From Sepiola atlantica (taxonomy: Eukaryota; Mollusca; Cephalopoda; Sepiida; Sepiolidae): 64,000 bases of DNA. The DNA lies in contig OY744516.1 of NCBI GenBank assembly GCA_963556195.1, positions 29,638,683-29,702,682 on the forward strand, given 5' to 3'. The notes under the pieces were generated by a model. It was not told where the DNA came from, did not search any database, and saw nothing but the letters and a program-made list of their open reading frames with translations. Of this stretch, positions 23,831-36,858 are shown piece by piece. Position numbers and translations under genes: made by a program. Numbering within the stretch: the first letter of the stretch is position 1; each line of letters begins with the position of its first letter.

Positions 23831-24019
23831 CATATGTAGAGAAATAAAGCTATGACTTATACATTTTGTTGTTTGTAGTTTTTATTTCACAACAGGTTAC
23901 TTGAACAACTACGGCCACAGCGATAATCATGGAAGCAGCATCTGCACTTGAACCAGATGCTCGTCTAAGCTGCGACGCTACAATAACGATTATTTTTGTT
24001 ACTTGTGTAATAAGTCAGC

Positions 24020-24310
24020 GTGTTTAGTGGGGCTTTAAATACTTAATACCATTTGACACCAGCTTCCTTAAATCTCTTATAAGACACTCACAGCAAGAAC
24101 TCGTTTTTAACCACAATGGAAAAAGACTTTCCCTTCTTCCGTCATGTGCATAACGTCAGGAGGAATTTCCATTATCAGAGCTTCTTTGCAAGGGTTTCCT
24201 GTCTGTTGAACACATTAGTGTGGGACTGTTTCCCTGTAGACTACAACTTAGTTGTCTTTAAATCCAATTTCAACAAGTACTTGTCGCAAACGATCTCATA
24301 AGAAATCAAA
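24020..24310 (+). pseudogene. LINE family B, ORF2 C-terminal fragment
   Basis: Encodes RRNFHYQSFFARVSCLLNTL then VWDCFPVDYNLVVFKSNFNK and YLSQTIS, stop at 24299. This fits the ORF2 end of Jockey/CR1-type LINEs (F-H-x-x-S-F-F-P-R-T-x-x-L-W-N...Y-N-L-x-x-F-K-x-x-x-N). It parallels the copy at 47.2-47.7 kb. Confidence 0.65.
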
Positions 24311-24829
24311 CTTATCCTTAAGTGAAAGTAAAAACAAAACGAAGAAAAATCCTTTTAAAATTAGGTGTGCATTCAGAAAGCCAATCATTTGCTTATAACT
24401 TTTCTAGAATATATGAAGAAGACTTATGTCTATAATAATATTTTCTTGCATATATTCTGAGATAATTTTAAAGTTATGTGTGTGTGTGTGTGCATATATC
24501 TGTATTATGTGAGAATTGTGTAGATTATTGTGTGTGTGATAAATACTAGAGATGTACAAATGAAGAGGAAGGTGTGTTAATCTGCATGCATTTGCTGGCA
24601 AAGATGATTCATCAAGTAAAAGACAATTATGAGGACAATCAGGAAGACGAGAAACACTCTTTTCAAAACAGGCAGGTATAAATTTAATCAAACACTTATC
24701 TATATATTAATACTGTTACTATTACCTACTAATATTCATATCTGTAAATATTCACCCTGTAAATTGGTGGGAATTAAAAAAAAAAAACTTTTACGGTTCA
24801 AACCTCTAACCTAGGTTCTAAAATGCGGG

Positions 24830-25050
24830 CTGTCTACCTGGGCACTAGAAGATCGGCTACCTATCGCTGTCCTGGGCACTAGAAGGTGGGATGGTTACCA
24901 CAGGCCGTGGCCCTAGAAGTGGGGCAGGCTACTGCTGATCTAATCCCTAGAAGGTGGGCTGGCCTAGTCACTAGAAGGCGGGATAACTAATGTTAGCCTA
25001 GATACTAGAAGGTCAGGATGGCTACCACTGACCATAGCACTAGAGGTTTT
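24830..25050 (+). repeat. Degenerate ~40-bp tandem repeat
   Basis: Six or so imperfect units built around 'ctagaaggtgggctggctac' and 'gcactagaag'. Less AT-rich than its surroundings. No coding frame. Confidence 0.6.
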
Positions 25051-25134
25051 GACATAATGTTGAATAGTTGCTCTCTGCATTGGGTGAAATAATTAGTCAA
25101 ACTAAATTTTAGGAAAATAATTTGTTATTTTTTT

Positions 25135-25625
25135 ATACCCAAACAAGGCATATTGCCACTGAGACATAAGGAGCTACTGTGATTAAGGGTCAGGTTTATA
25201 GGAGGCATCCTAAGTGAGGAGTTGTATAAAAAGATGTTTGTTTACATTACATTTAAATTTCTCCATGTTGGTACAGTCGGGGGGGGGGGAGCAGGGAGGG
25301 AATTCCAAAGACAAAGGTATGAGGAAATAAGCTATTAGAGTAGAGAGTTTTCCGGCATATGGAGACCTCTACAATGAAGGGGTGGGATTTAGCTGCTAGT
25401 CGGATGTATTTACATTGAGGGGGTAGTTCATTGGAGCAAATTCAGTGGAAGTACTTGTACAATAAGCACAGGGATGCAACATTGTGGTGATGAGACAGGG
25501 GTTGTAGCTTGGTAGACAGTGGGGTCTATTAGGTTAGAGACTCTTTTGTACCCTGGAAAGAGGGAGAGACTAGTGGTTGGTGCACCAGCCCAGATTTGAC
25601 AACAATGATCCATTTGGGCCTAAAT
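25135..25625 (-). pseudogene. LINE family B 3' end
   Basis: On the minus strand 25613-25510 reads MDHCCQIWAGAPTTSLSLFP then KRVSNLIDPTVYQ, matching MEYCCHIWAGASSTGLSLLD of the longer copy at 59.5 kb. The shared 3' noncoding part ('caaacaaggca..tgccactgaga', 'ttggtacagtcggggggggg') extends to 25135. Truncated and frameshifted. Confidence 0.75.
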
Positions 25626-26399
25626 TTATTTGTCTTCAAGATAGGGCGAAACCAGTGAACATTTAAACAAAAAAAAAAAAAAAAAATTTTTATACCTTTC
25701 AAATCTCCTTGGTAGCGTTATGCTATTTACGTACTGAATGCTTCTGAAAGATCAATCTTGTCTGGTACCAAGCGCTCAGTACTCTCCTATTTGATAACAA
25801 TATGACTACTAGCATCAATAATGGCGTACAAAGTAAAATCACCATATTTTTTGCTGCCAAAAATATGGATGTTACCTATATGAGATTTGGAATGAGATGT
25901 TTCTCTCACAACACATTATTAATAAAATCAGTCTTTTTCTTTTTTTAATCAATTATCGCCTTAATATGTTTGTTACAAGTAAAATCCTTTATAATTGTAA
26001 GTGTACAAGAAAACTAATAATTACTATGAGCCTTAGAAGACTTTAGTTACAAAAGGGCTGAATAATCTATAATCGCGTATCTCTGCTGAACACTAACAGA
26101 ATTAAAAACTCAATATCTCGGTTGTTTTTGCACCCTAAAGCTTACTTATATAGCATTTTAAAGTACTTATAACTAAAATGTGATGTATAATTTAAAAAAA
26201 AAATGATTTATTGAGGTCAAATTAAAAATTATTGGTTTTTAGCATACGCCACCTTTAAATATGTCCCATTACAGTCGAGCAGTATATCATGAGAAGTCTC
26301 TTTCTGCTGATTAATATTCAAATACGAACCATCAGAATTTGTTATTTGTAGTCAAATGTTGATCAGTTCAGCAGAAAATGAACTACCTTATTTTGAGGG

Positions 26400-28130
26400 T
26401 TTGTTTACATCTTATACTATACTAGCAGGACCTGTGCATAGGTCATTGCCCGGGAAAAGGGGAGACCTAAGAAACTCCTGCTCCCACCTCTGAACCCCAT
26501 GTAACTATTTTTACTTGATTTTTTTTTTTTTTTTAAACTATAAGTATTAATTAGTGTTCTGTAAGTATTACATTTTTAAATAATAATAAACGTTCAAACA
26601 TTTATAAAAAAAATTTTTTTCGCAGCACTAAGCTTTCGTAGAGGCAGGGATTATAGGGGTGGTGGGGGTTTGTAAATTAGTGTCTATACACAAACACTAG
26701 AAGGAAGGCACTATTTTGTAGGAATAAAAGTCTTTGTAAATAAAGTAATTTTTGGAGTTTATTTTTATTTTTTATATGTATCAATAAATATATTAATCTG
26801 ACTAAAGCAGGTATGCAGCAGAATTCTATATGCAGTTTCTGTTTATGTTGCTATACTGATCAAGCAAATGGGGGAAAACCTCACTTTACTTTATATATAA
26901 AGATAGTAGATATTTGTTGATTGTTACTATTCATAACAAAGAATAACTATTGTTTTATACACTAATGATGGCAATATCTGTTTAGAGATTTCGTCATTTT
27001 GGAAAGCAGTAGAGTATTAATTAGTTGAGAACTATCAGATGTCTCATTGTATATGAAAAAGATAGAAAAAATATCTTCTAATATGTAAGTTGTGTGTGTA
27101 GGTGGTGGTGCAATTCCTTGCAGCAATCAGTACAAGTTCCAAAATAACCACTGTCCCTCACCTACAATGAGGAAGAATCTAATATGTGTAATACACAGAT
27201 GAAAGTGTAAAATAGTACATAATGTTTATTAAGAATGAGTTTAAAACAAAAAATTGTAAACAGCATTTTTATGTATATTCTAAGAACGTCATAGGAAAGA
27301 AGATTGTGGATCTTTAATCTGAAAATGTAACTTTGGAAAAAAAATTTTTATTCGCCATCTAACTGTTACTATGATGAATAAGCATCCTTCCGCTATTTGC
27401 AATGTATACCTTTGACCGAGTTTGTATTGTAACTGACTGGTAAGAACTAATATTTTTCTCTGTTGAAGTGACACAAAAGGAATGCTCGCATGCAAAGTGA
27501 GTAACTGTTACTATAATGAATATGCATCCTTCCTCTGTTTTCAGTAAGTAGACAAAGAATTGAAGACTACATGTATAACAAATGAAAGTGAAAATAGTAT
27601 GTAATGTTTATAAAGAATGAGTTCAAAACAAAGAATTGTAGGGGACATTTTGTTATGTATATTCTAAGAACGCAATGGGAAAGAAGATTGTGGATGTTTG
27701 TGCATTATTTGTAATCTGAAAATGTAGCTTTGGAAAGTCTTTTTATTAGACGTGTAATTGCTGATAGGCATAGTGATTAATATGAAGTGAGTGGACAGAT
27801 ACAAAAAAATGACCCTAAGTAGATTTCTACCATATTTCTTTTATGTTGTTATGGGTCGAAGGATGAGGAATTATTAGTTGGAGGGTAATCACGCCTACTC
27901 CAACCCTGAAATAAGTCAGCAAAATAAAATGACTGAGCAGATAAAATATAAGAATCGGTAAATTCAAACAAAACTAAAAAAGATTTTTGTAAACACATAC
28001 CAATATCCGGACTAAAGTGCATATTAAGCAGAATTCTATATGCAGTTTCTGTTTATGTAGCTATACCGGTCAAGCAAATAGAGGAAAATCTCACTTTACT
28101 TTATATATATGATAACCAATTTTAATATGA
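26400..28130 (+). repeat. Locally duplicated, unclassified repeat blocks
   Basis: Block 'agcagaattctatatgcagt' to 'ctcactttactttatatata' occurs at 26818-26898 and again at 28031-28108. A second pair, 'gtatattctaagaacg' to 'ctgaaaatgta..tttgg', occurs at 27270-27335 and 27656-27735. Possibly nested copies of one mobile element; no coding or terminal signature I can name. Confidence 0.5.
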
Positions 28131-28179
28131 AAAAAGTGAGGTAATGAAAATAATTATTTAAACTTTTTTATTTTTATAA

Positions 28180-28365
28180 TCATCATATTCGATTTAATAT
28201 CTATTTTACATGCTGGCATGTGTTGAACAGCTTTTAGAAATTGACTACCAACCTAAACTATCTCTGGACAGGTCTTTATTCATCCTCCTTTTTCTCAAAT
28301 CTATCGTCACTTCCTCCCAGGTTTTCCTTGACCTTTCCTCAACTATTCTACGTCTATGAGTATGT
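28180..28365 (-). mobile_element. LINE family A 3' end
   Basis: Reverse-complement family tail: 'catcatattcgatttaatat' through 'catgctggcatgtgttgaac' to 'ttgacctttcctcaactatt'. Short and non-coding. Confidence 0.7.
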
Positions 28366-29639
28366 CTGTTTGCTTACTATTTTTATGCTATACGGCATAG
28401 AGGCGTGAAGTTGTGTAGGAATACTCAATTACCTATGCAAATTGTTGAAATCAATTTTTTCTTATTCCGAAGTAGCATAAAAGCCCAAAATTTTTTTTTT
28501 TTCTCTCTAATTTAAGCAATTGTTAAATGACACAAGAATTTTCTTGATTCTCAAAATTGGATCAAATTCCAATCTTTGTAAGACCTGGCAATTGTTAATC
28601 AACAGAAGAAAAAATGTTTGAAAAAAAAATCTATCGATCTGTATAGCTTTTAAGTTTTGGAACTATTTTTAAGTGTTTGTTTTATCTGATTTTTTATCGC
28701 TATTTACAAGGCTTTGCGAAATGGTATTCAAAATGGTGATGTTTCTTTAGTTGATGTGAAGATTCGATGTTGTATCTTTTACAAGTGAAAAATCGACAAT
28801 TAAACAAAAATCCAGCTAATAACTGTCACCAATCGGTGAAATATTTAATTTTCGACAGATGTGTATATTTTTACTTAATGAAACTGGTTTTAAATTCTTT
28901 ATTTGAAGATACTTTTCACTATACAGAACCACGTGGACAACATGTCGGACATGTTGTTTTTCACAGATTTGTAGATAGCGAGAGTAAATCAGATAAAACG
29001 AACACTTAAAAACAGCTCCAAAATTTAAAAGCTACGCAGATTGATAGAAGGTTGTCTTTCATTTGGTAGGCTCTTTGTTGACTATTTGTTTTTTCACCAA
29101 TTTCTGTTTCATTGGAAATTGTTAGCAATCGCCGACCTTCTAATGAGGTATGAATTCGACAAACTTTTCTAAACCTATAAATTCAACCATGTACGCTGCA
29201 TTTTCATTTTTCACCATAGAATGTTTTTGATTTGTTTTAAGTATTTATAGGTACAACCTCTTGAAATTAAAAAAATGATTCCTGGGGAGTTTGAACCTCT
29301 ACTGAACATGTTTAAAGCTTTCATTTAAATCATTGTTAAGACACAAAATTTTGCTGATTTTTTTTTTGATTTTTTTAATTGATTTTTTGATTTTTAAATT
29401 TAACCAAATCTGGATCATTTTAAGACCTAATTTTTAAAGATAATATTTTCTCGTATCTTTCACACGTCTTTCACCATCGAAGTATATATTTTTTTTTTTT
29501 TTTTTTTTTTTATTGCTTTTCAGTATTTTGGTATTCAATTTCATCATTTATTTTAGAGTGAAAGGCCATCTCGATATTATGATCCTGTCCTAGGATGTGA
29601 ATGAAATAGGAGTGAATGGAAGAACAAGCGTCTAAATTA

Positions 29640-30600
29640 ATTTTCAGGGATTGAAGTTCTCCGCTTTGTAGCGGAATTTTCCTTTTTGTAATTACAAAAA
29701 AAAGCGGGATTCCACTTTTTTTTTCTTTTTTTTAATAAGAAAAAAACAAATCATGAGAGCTTTACATCCTTTTGGCTCGATTTTATTTCTCTTTCTTTCT
29801 TTGTTTTTTCTCTCTTACTCTCTGTCACGTTTTATCTTGTCTTGCTTCGTCTCGCTCCCCCTCCTCTCTAAGAATGTTAATTTTGCCATACTTCAAACGG
29901 TACATGCGTAGGGGAGACTTTTGTTTCATCAACGAACGATTTCCTGTCTCCTTTAAAACGTATCGGTGGATACTTTCGGTAGATTAACACCTTCACTAAA
30001 TCTGTGCACCCCTCCCCCCACCCCCTCCTAAAATAAAATTAGATTCTATCTTTTTAGGCGATTATGAGTAAACACCCTGAAAATTTGGCGGAAATAAAAA
30101 ATGAAACAATTATTTTAGAATTTAAAGTGGGGGATCAGTTTCACAGATGAATTTAATGTAAAATTATCCACGATTTCTGGGCCATTCTAGTGTTTTTAGG
30201 GCAGGTAATCAATTTTTAACATTTTATTTTACTACGGGGATATAAATTCTGTACATTTTTTTTTAGGGAGGGGGGTAAGGGGCGAATTTTGTAGGAGATT
30301 ACATGTGGTTTTAAGAGTTTTTTTGCTTTGGGATGGGGAGGTGTTTTCTGCTTGGACTTCGGTTTAATAATTGAGTTAAGAGATTTTTTATTGAAGGGGG
30401 GGGTGATCTAGGGTTAGTTGTAGCATAAGTTTTTTTTGTTTTTTTTACTAACTTTTCAGCATGAAAAAATACCACAAAGCACGACCCAAAAACAATGCGC
30501 AAAATTTACTTCACATAGCAAAAAAATTATTTTGGTTAATTGCCTAAAAAGCTGGCCCGGAAACATAATAATTTTACGTTAAATTTCATGTTTTTTTTTT
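29640..30600 (+). mobile_element. Dispersed non-autonomous element, longest copy
   Basis: Contains 'ctttgtagcggaattttcc', the CT-rich block, 'ccatacttcaaacggtacat', then 'ggcgattatgagtaaacacc', 'attattttagaatttaaagt' and 'tgggccattctagtgttttt'. An inverted remnant of the last blocks appears at about 30555-30595 ('ggcccggaaacata...'). Same family as 3.4 and 44.3 kb. Two G-rich tracts lie between the ends. Confidence 0.5.
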
Positions 30601-32089
30601 TACTACAAGCTTAAAAACTAGCCAACGATAAGTGTTAAATGGATAGATTCCGACCCAGAAACGGCAATTCTTTCCCCTTTGTCAGAAACATCGCTCATGG
30701 AATGTGAGCACTAAAGGAAAAAATAAGGGAAGCAAAAGTTATGAGACTGCCAAAATTAAACCCAAAGAGCCACTTTCTACTCTCCTTTTAATTTACAAAC
30801 ATTAGTAATGTGTTAGATTTGAATTTAACAATATAGCTTCATACTTTTTCTAGAGATGTCAGCCAGTTAACTTAACAATATAGAAAGTTCAAGTTGGCAG
30901 AATGATATATTTACAGATAGCTTTGCATGTAGTGTGCTATAAATTTGTTTACACTGCACCTTCTGGTGGTAGTCTCCCTGTATTTTGAGATTATATCTTA
31001 TTGTTTAAATTTAACCCTAACACAGGCTTCAACTGGTAACCGTGGTGTCAAATGTAAACACCAGTCTATTCTCATCAATGAAAAAGTTGAACAATTGAAA
31101 ATATCTAGTGATTTAAAGACATGTTAGGTAATTAGTGGATTGGGAGGGGGAGATTTTGATTAAGGTGAAATCGGATGGTTGACAAAAAGGTCCATGAACC
31201 AAGGATGCTGGAAAATTGATGTTGCCCCTTTAACTCATTTCTGAAAAAAATCTTTTGAATGATAACGGTGAAATATTAATCTTCATCATGTGAATTAATT
31301 TGATTGTATTTATTATGTCTCCTCAGCATCTCTTGTTTTGATCAATAATCATGTCAATTTGAAAAGAAAGAATTCCGCAGAATATGACTATACGGATAAG
31401 ATTTTCTTTAATATTTCATCAGACAAATCCTCAAAATCTCCTTGTAAATTTATATTTTTTATCATTATTTATAAATTTATCGAGTGTATTCTTAAAATGA
31501 TTTACATTAGAGTTATTTTTAATCTGATAAGGCAATCTTTTTTTCAAAAGTATATTACCTGTGTTGCCCGGGAGTCTTTTTACTCTCATTTATTTATTTA
31601 TTTATTTTTTTATTAAGTATACCGTTTTTTTTTTTTGTTTTTTTGTTTTTTAGTTTTACAATATTACTTTTTTTTTTATAAATAGGATTTGGAATGTTAA
31701 ATTTAATTATGATATTGTTTGGTCATTAACTTATTAATTGAACCAAGTTGTTATAAAACTATAACTAATTCTGTTATGATAATGGTGTTTTATCTCTATT
31801 TATAAGATTCTTGTAAGTAAATATTTTAATACATGAGAAGTTGCTTAGAATTTTTAATCCAGAAATGACTTTCTATTCAACGGTTTAAATGCTTCAAAAT
31901 TTTCAAAGGTCACAAAGTAATTCCTTTTTCCTTTTCATCGGAGACTTTATTGCATGATTTTGAGTAATCATTACCAACTTTTACATTAATTTATTTTTCT
32001 ATCTGACAAATTTTTCACAATATTCATTATATTACTTCACAATATTCATTATATTACTTGAAATACCAATTTTATTTTGCTCGTTTCAT

Positions 32090-32650
32090 AATCCTATTCA
32101 GTTTAACATCAGTTTTACATGCTGGCATGTGATGAACAGCTTTTAAAAATTGACTTCCAAACTAACCTATCTTTGCCAGGTCTTTATTATCCCTCCTTTT
32201 ATCCAATCCATCCTTTTCACTTCCTTCCCATGTTTTTCTTGGCCTCCCCCCTGCCAACTGACCCTTCTACCTCAACTGTTCTACATCTACTAATCCAAAC
32301 ACTCATCCATTCTTTTAAACAAAGTCTCATTTTCTGCACACATCTCCATATACTCTCCAAATTTAATCTTCTTCTGAGATCATATCTAATTCTGTCTTTA
32401 ACACACAAATTACATATGTATCATATCAATCTCATATCATTTCTCTCCATGCAACGCATATCCTCAACCCTCATTGGCCTGATTTCACTTTCTTACATCA
32501 TCACACTGCGTACATATGCCTGATAGACTCTTTCCATTATTTGACAACGGTAACACTCTGCTGGTTAGTAATGGCATAACTCTCCATCCATTCCTAACTT
32601 TTGCAATCATACCAGCACCAGCTCGTCCCTGAGCTTCAATGGTGTCATAA
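32090..32650 (-). pseudogene. LINE family A 3' end, about 550 bp
   Basis: Minus-strand copy from 'cagttttacatgctggcatg' to the block equivalent to 7.86-7.95 kb ('ctctgctggttagtaatggc'). The plus-strand open frame of 134 codons at 32119 is an antisense artefact. The RT tail region is present but frame-broken. Confidence 0.75.
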
Positions 32651-32749
32651 AGGTAACAAAACTTCTCGACAACATCAATAAACGATCTTGAGATAGAAGC
32701 TCAAAAGTTTTGCAATCAGTCCAGTCTCGATTATTATTAAATTGGTGGC

Positions 32750-32990
32750 CTTGTTTCTGTCAGGTTGAGGTATGGTTTTGTGCAGTTTTAGGAGATCCAC
32801 CCTTCCAGGCTTTACCTTCTTTCTTTAGGAAGGGATTAATTTATTGCTAATTGTGTAAGGCGCTCCTACCGGGAAATGCCGACATGGTGGATCAAGCATT
32901 TTTTGTAGGCCAGTGTGCTCTTCCCCTACTGCTCTGGCTTTTCAAATCCCCACCTGACCTTATGTCTAACCTCCTGACAAGGAGATAAAT
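32750..32990 (+). repeat. ~220-bp dispersed repeat, copy 1
   Basis: Defined by 'cttccaggctttaccttct', 'cgctcctaccgggaaatgcc' and 'tgtctaacctcctgacaagg'. Copies 2 and 3 are at 33800-34025 (+) and 34845-35115 (-). More GC than its surroundings, so it looks like a young or constrained repeat. I see no A/B box, so the class is open. Confidence 0.65.
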
Positions 32991-33799
32991 ATAACATTTA
33001 TTTCTAAAAGATTTGATACGGTTGAATTCTCAGACAAATATGCTGTTTATTATTTATACTATATTTTATACACTTGTGATTTCTGATTAATTTCTCAAAA
33101 GCCTCACAACTATAGACAAGTTTTCTACATGGGAGAGACACTTATCTGTAGTTAGTAGGTAAATGTATTCGACCTGTTTGTGTATTGAAATTCTGTTTTC
33201 CATCTATATCGAATATACTTTCATGTATACATTTATTAAAATGAATTAAAACCTGCATTGATGAAACACTCATTTGTTGACAAACCGTCAATATGTTTGA
33301 ATGTATTTTGACTAGCATTCAACTCGGACAATCATATTTTTACATCTTTAACTGTTATCACTAATTCACTTATACTACTGCTATTTATCTTCTCTGTATA
33401 ACAGTCCTCGGGTAGCGGACCAAATTCCTTCAAGTTATAGACTTTGATGTTTCCGCTGGTGAGTTTTTTAATGGACCTGACTCTCGTTATTTTTCAATGC
33501 GTTAGCGTTCTTGCAAGTTTTGTTGTTTGAATTTACATATTTAAATAAGAGTTTATAATTATGTTTATCATTTCTTGCAATGCTATTTTTGCGGTTCAAT
33601 TTTTTATTTACTTTTAATATGTCCTATTCATTTTGTTTTAGCGAAACACGTTTGTCTATGGAAAGTGTGAAGGCAGAAATAGCAATACTATGTTTTAGGA
33701 AATATAATACAAAATTTGAGGGGTTTCTCAGCTGAGTAAATGTTCGTACCAGTCAGGCGATACGTCCTCAACAATCAGTCCGACAGTGGCTTTGTTGCT

Positions 33800-34025
33800 G
33801 TCTATTTATTCTGCTCAGTTCTAGGAGGTCCACCTTCCCAGGCTTTACCTTCTCTTTGAAAAGGGGTCAGTTTATTGCTAGTAGCCTGAGGTACTCCTAC
33901 CGGGGAATGTTGACGTGGTGACTAAGCCATTTTTTTGTAGACCAGAGTGCACTTATCCTAGTGCAATGGTTTTTCAAAACAACACTTGACCTTGTGTCTA
34001 ACCTCCTGAAGATGAGGTAAATAAA
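33800..34025 (+). repeat. ~220-bp dispersed repeat, copy 2
   Basis: 'cttcccaggctttaccttct', 'gtactcctaccggggaatgt', 'tgtgtctaacctcctgaaga'. Direct orientation relative to copy 1. Confidence 0.65.
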
Positions 34026-34844
34026 ATACATAAAGTAATTCTGTAGTTTTCCAACATTTTCTTCTAAGCTTTGTCTTATTTCTTTTTTTTTTTTACGAAA
34101 TAACCAATTATTGTTCCAACCAAATTTTTCTAATAGACCTTTTTTTTTCTATCTTTTTTTTTGTCAATTTTGTAATATTTTTAACATTTTCTATTATAGA
34201 TTTTCTCATTTGATTTATTTCTTTTAACAATTCATTAAGATTAAATGTATTCAAAACTATAATTTGAATCCATATTGTGTGAAGCGACATCCTCCGATCC
34301 ACCGAGTCCCTAGGTGTCGGATAGGGGAACAACCTTCAGATATGGGTGATTAGCTGCGAATACTCAATAAGCAGTTCCGGTTCAACTGGCAGTCTACTCA
34401 ATTGTATATGGGATATGCTCTAGTTAGGTATATCTCCAGGTATCCGATGTAAAGTTTAGACTTGGTCGGTGTCGGTCGCCATAAAAGCTGACTCACTTGA
34501 TCGAGTGCGGGCTGTGGTGCACCTTGGTTGGTAGCGCACTTAGTGTCGATCAAGAAAAAGCGTTAAGCAAGGAAGGGCATCCTCTGTAAAACTTTTGCTT
34601 CAAATGAACCTTCATGGATATTTCTATGCACGCAGCTAGCCAGCTATCTAGTTGGGTTCCACTATTGTAGATGATGTCTCTCATGCATGTTAATAAACAA
34701 AGAACCGATGAAGAAAGAAGATTTTCTCCTTTCTGATAAACTAAATTTTCACAATTTTTACCCTGTTTCTTTATATAATCAAAATCTGCTTCATTTTAAC
34801 TTTCAATACTTTCAGAATAAATAATACAACTTTTTATTTACCTC

Positions 34845-35115
34845 CCCAGGAGGTTAGGCACAAGGCCAGTTTTATCTTACTCACACAAGGTAAGATGTGA
34901 CCCAAGGTCGGGTCGGGAAAGTGGGACTTGAAAAGCCAGCGCCCGAGAAGGTGAGCACTCTGGCCATTAAAAATTGCCTGGGCAGCCCCGTCGGCATTCC
35001 CCGGTACCGGCGCCTCAGGCAGTAAGCAATAAACTTACTCCTCCCCAAAGAGGGGAGGCAAAGCCTGGGAGGGTGGACCTCCTAAAACTGCACAGGACCG
35101 ACCCATTGATCGGCG
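34845..35115 (-). repeat. ~220-bp dispersed repeat, copy 3 (inverted, longest)
   Basis: 'cccaggaggttaggcacaag' to 'gcctgggagggtggacctcc'. It keeps an additional middle part ('ggtaagatgtgacccaaggt...') that is reduced in copies 1 and 2. Confidence 0.65.
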
Positions 35116-35337
35116 TAAATCAAGCCCCGAAGGCCAAGACGATACCAGTTTATGGGGTGTAGTATCCATCGGAACAAAGGCCGATCAATAATACAACATA
35201 GTGATTTGAAATACTGTACATATAATGGAGAGCAAAGCCCCAACTAGCTATTTGCATTCCTAATTTGCATAACTATTTTTTTAACAGTGCATAATGAATG
35301 AAAGTTTGGTGTTATTCATTTGTAATTGTTATATTTT

Positions 35338-35339
<2 letters not shown>

Positions 35340-35378
<39 letters not shown>
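35340..35378 (+). repeat. (TA)n microsatellite
   Basis: Uninterrupted TA run of about 19 units. Confidence 0.95.
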
Positions 35379-35514
35379 CTATGCAATAGTTTTATCGATA
35401 TATATTTAATAGTAATTCATTAAAGTGATTTAATAACAAAAAGATAAATTACCAAAACCTTTCTTAAAATATTATGTTCATTAATTTTCAAGAGGGGTAA
35501 TTTAAATTAAAACT

Positions 35515-36146
35515 ATTAGTAATAATAAAGATTTTTTTTTATAAAATATTTAGAAAACCTTGCACAACGCAGATTATTTGTTTTTAAAATAAATTATTTA
35601 TTCATCTCAAAAACATTTTTTTTTTTTTTTTATTAACTTGAGTACTTTCGGTAAATCTACCATCTTCAGAAGAATATTTCTTCTTTTCCTTTTTTTTTTC
35701 CATTTTTTTCTTTTTTTCTCTTGGCCAAGTTGAAAATCCGTCTAGGTGTTTTGACGAAGTGAAAAAATATTGCCACCCACCCAACACTTCAAATTGTGTG
35801 ACTTTTCAAAGTATCCTTCCACGCCGACCACGTGACACACAGCCATATCAAAACTTTTTTCACTTCGTCAAAACACCTAGACGGATTTTCAACTTGGCCA
35901 CGAGAATGTCTCAACCAAGAGAAAAAAAAGGAAAAAGAAGAAATATTCTTCTGAAGATGGTAGATTTACCAAAAGTACTCAAGTTTATAAAAAAAAGAAA
36001 AAAAAAAGGTTTTTGAGATGAATAAATAATTTATTTTAAAAACAAATAATCTGCGTTGTGCAAGGTTTTCTAAATATTTTATAAAAAAAACTATCTTTAT
36101 TATTGCCACCCACCCAACGCTTAAAATTGTGTGACTTTTCAAAGTA
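35515..36146. mobile_element. Long foldback element with hammerhead-like cores
   Basis: Arms of about 240 bp: 35530-35762 and 35848-36098, inverted, sharing 'cacttcgtcaaaacacctag' and 'aatctgcgttgtgcaaggtt'. A direct repeat of 'attgccacccacccaac' lies at 35768 and 36102. The left arm (minus strand, 35646-35669) reads CTGAAGA + TGGTAGATTTACC + GAAA; the right arm (35951-35973) has the same with GAAA changed to AAAA. The mix of direct and inverted repeats suits Penelope-type terminal repeats. No coding capacity. Confidence 0.65.
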
Positions 36147-36858
36147 AAACTATTAGTTTTTAAAATTGCAATAGATCTATATTAAAGGTATGTAATGTAA
36201 GTTATATATTTAAAAAGAATACTTAGGGCTATATTAATAGCAGGTAGATTTTTGTTTGTTATTGATAAAATCATTCCTCTTGTTCATAAATTCTCAATTA
36301 AACTACTCTATAATAATAATAATTGTTTGATCTACATATGAAAAAGCCTATCGAACCAGCATTAAAATTAGTTTCACTCATCAACTCCATTTTTTTTTAA
36401 CCTTTCTACTTTGACAGTTGAATGTTTAACTGACTGGTGAAGCTTTCTCACTCACACCCAGGAATTACTCTTATGGTTTTTCTCGTTCAACAAACAGCGA
36501 GTTTGGTTCCTTTTCTTTTCAAGATCTTTTTTTTTTTCATTTTATTTTCATCATTTTTTTCATTTTTTTTCTCCATATTTAAAAAAAAAATTCACAAATT
36601 TTTTATATTTCATAGTTCTCAGTTTTTCAAGCACTTTCATACGATTTTATTTCTTTTACATTAAAAAATACCTTTTATTGTTTTTATATGTTAAAAAGAA
36701 ATTATTTGAACTTTTTTCATTTCTTTCTTTTGTTAAAGCGTTTTTGTTGCATTTTATTTATTTTTCATTATAAAAATTTTATTTTGGTATTTTTTTTTTT
36801 TTTTTTTTTTTTTGCCTTTCCAACCATAATGCTGAAATTGTTATCTTTTGTGTTGCAG

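Larger units (their letters stand above)
14618..36858 (+). other. MDC1-like intron 3 (22 kb)
   Basis: The largest intron, phase 0 (gtacat...tgttgcag). It holds foldback elements (14.9, 15.1-15.6, 18.4, 35.5-36.1 kb), LINE-A and LINE-B pieces (20.3, 24.0, 25.1, 28.2, 32.1 kb), an RT relic (22.9 kb), a tandem repeat (24.8 kb), duplicated blocks (26.4-28.1 kb), another copy of the 3.4-kb dispersed element (29.6 kb) and three copies of a roughly 220-bp repeat (32.7, 33.8, 34.8 kb). The stretches 15.65-18.35, 18.65-20.25, 30.6-32.0, 33.0-33.75, 34.06-34.84 and 36.15-36.85 kb are AT-rich and unassigned. No host exon is needed to keep phase. Confidence 0.7.

Noticed and set aside
32119..32523. 134-codon plus-strand frame beginning MLACDEQLLKIDFQ
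   Set aside because: Antisense of a family A LINE tail; the same string recurs at 20404-20694 (minus) and 37138 (plus).
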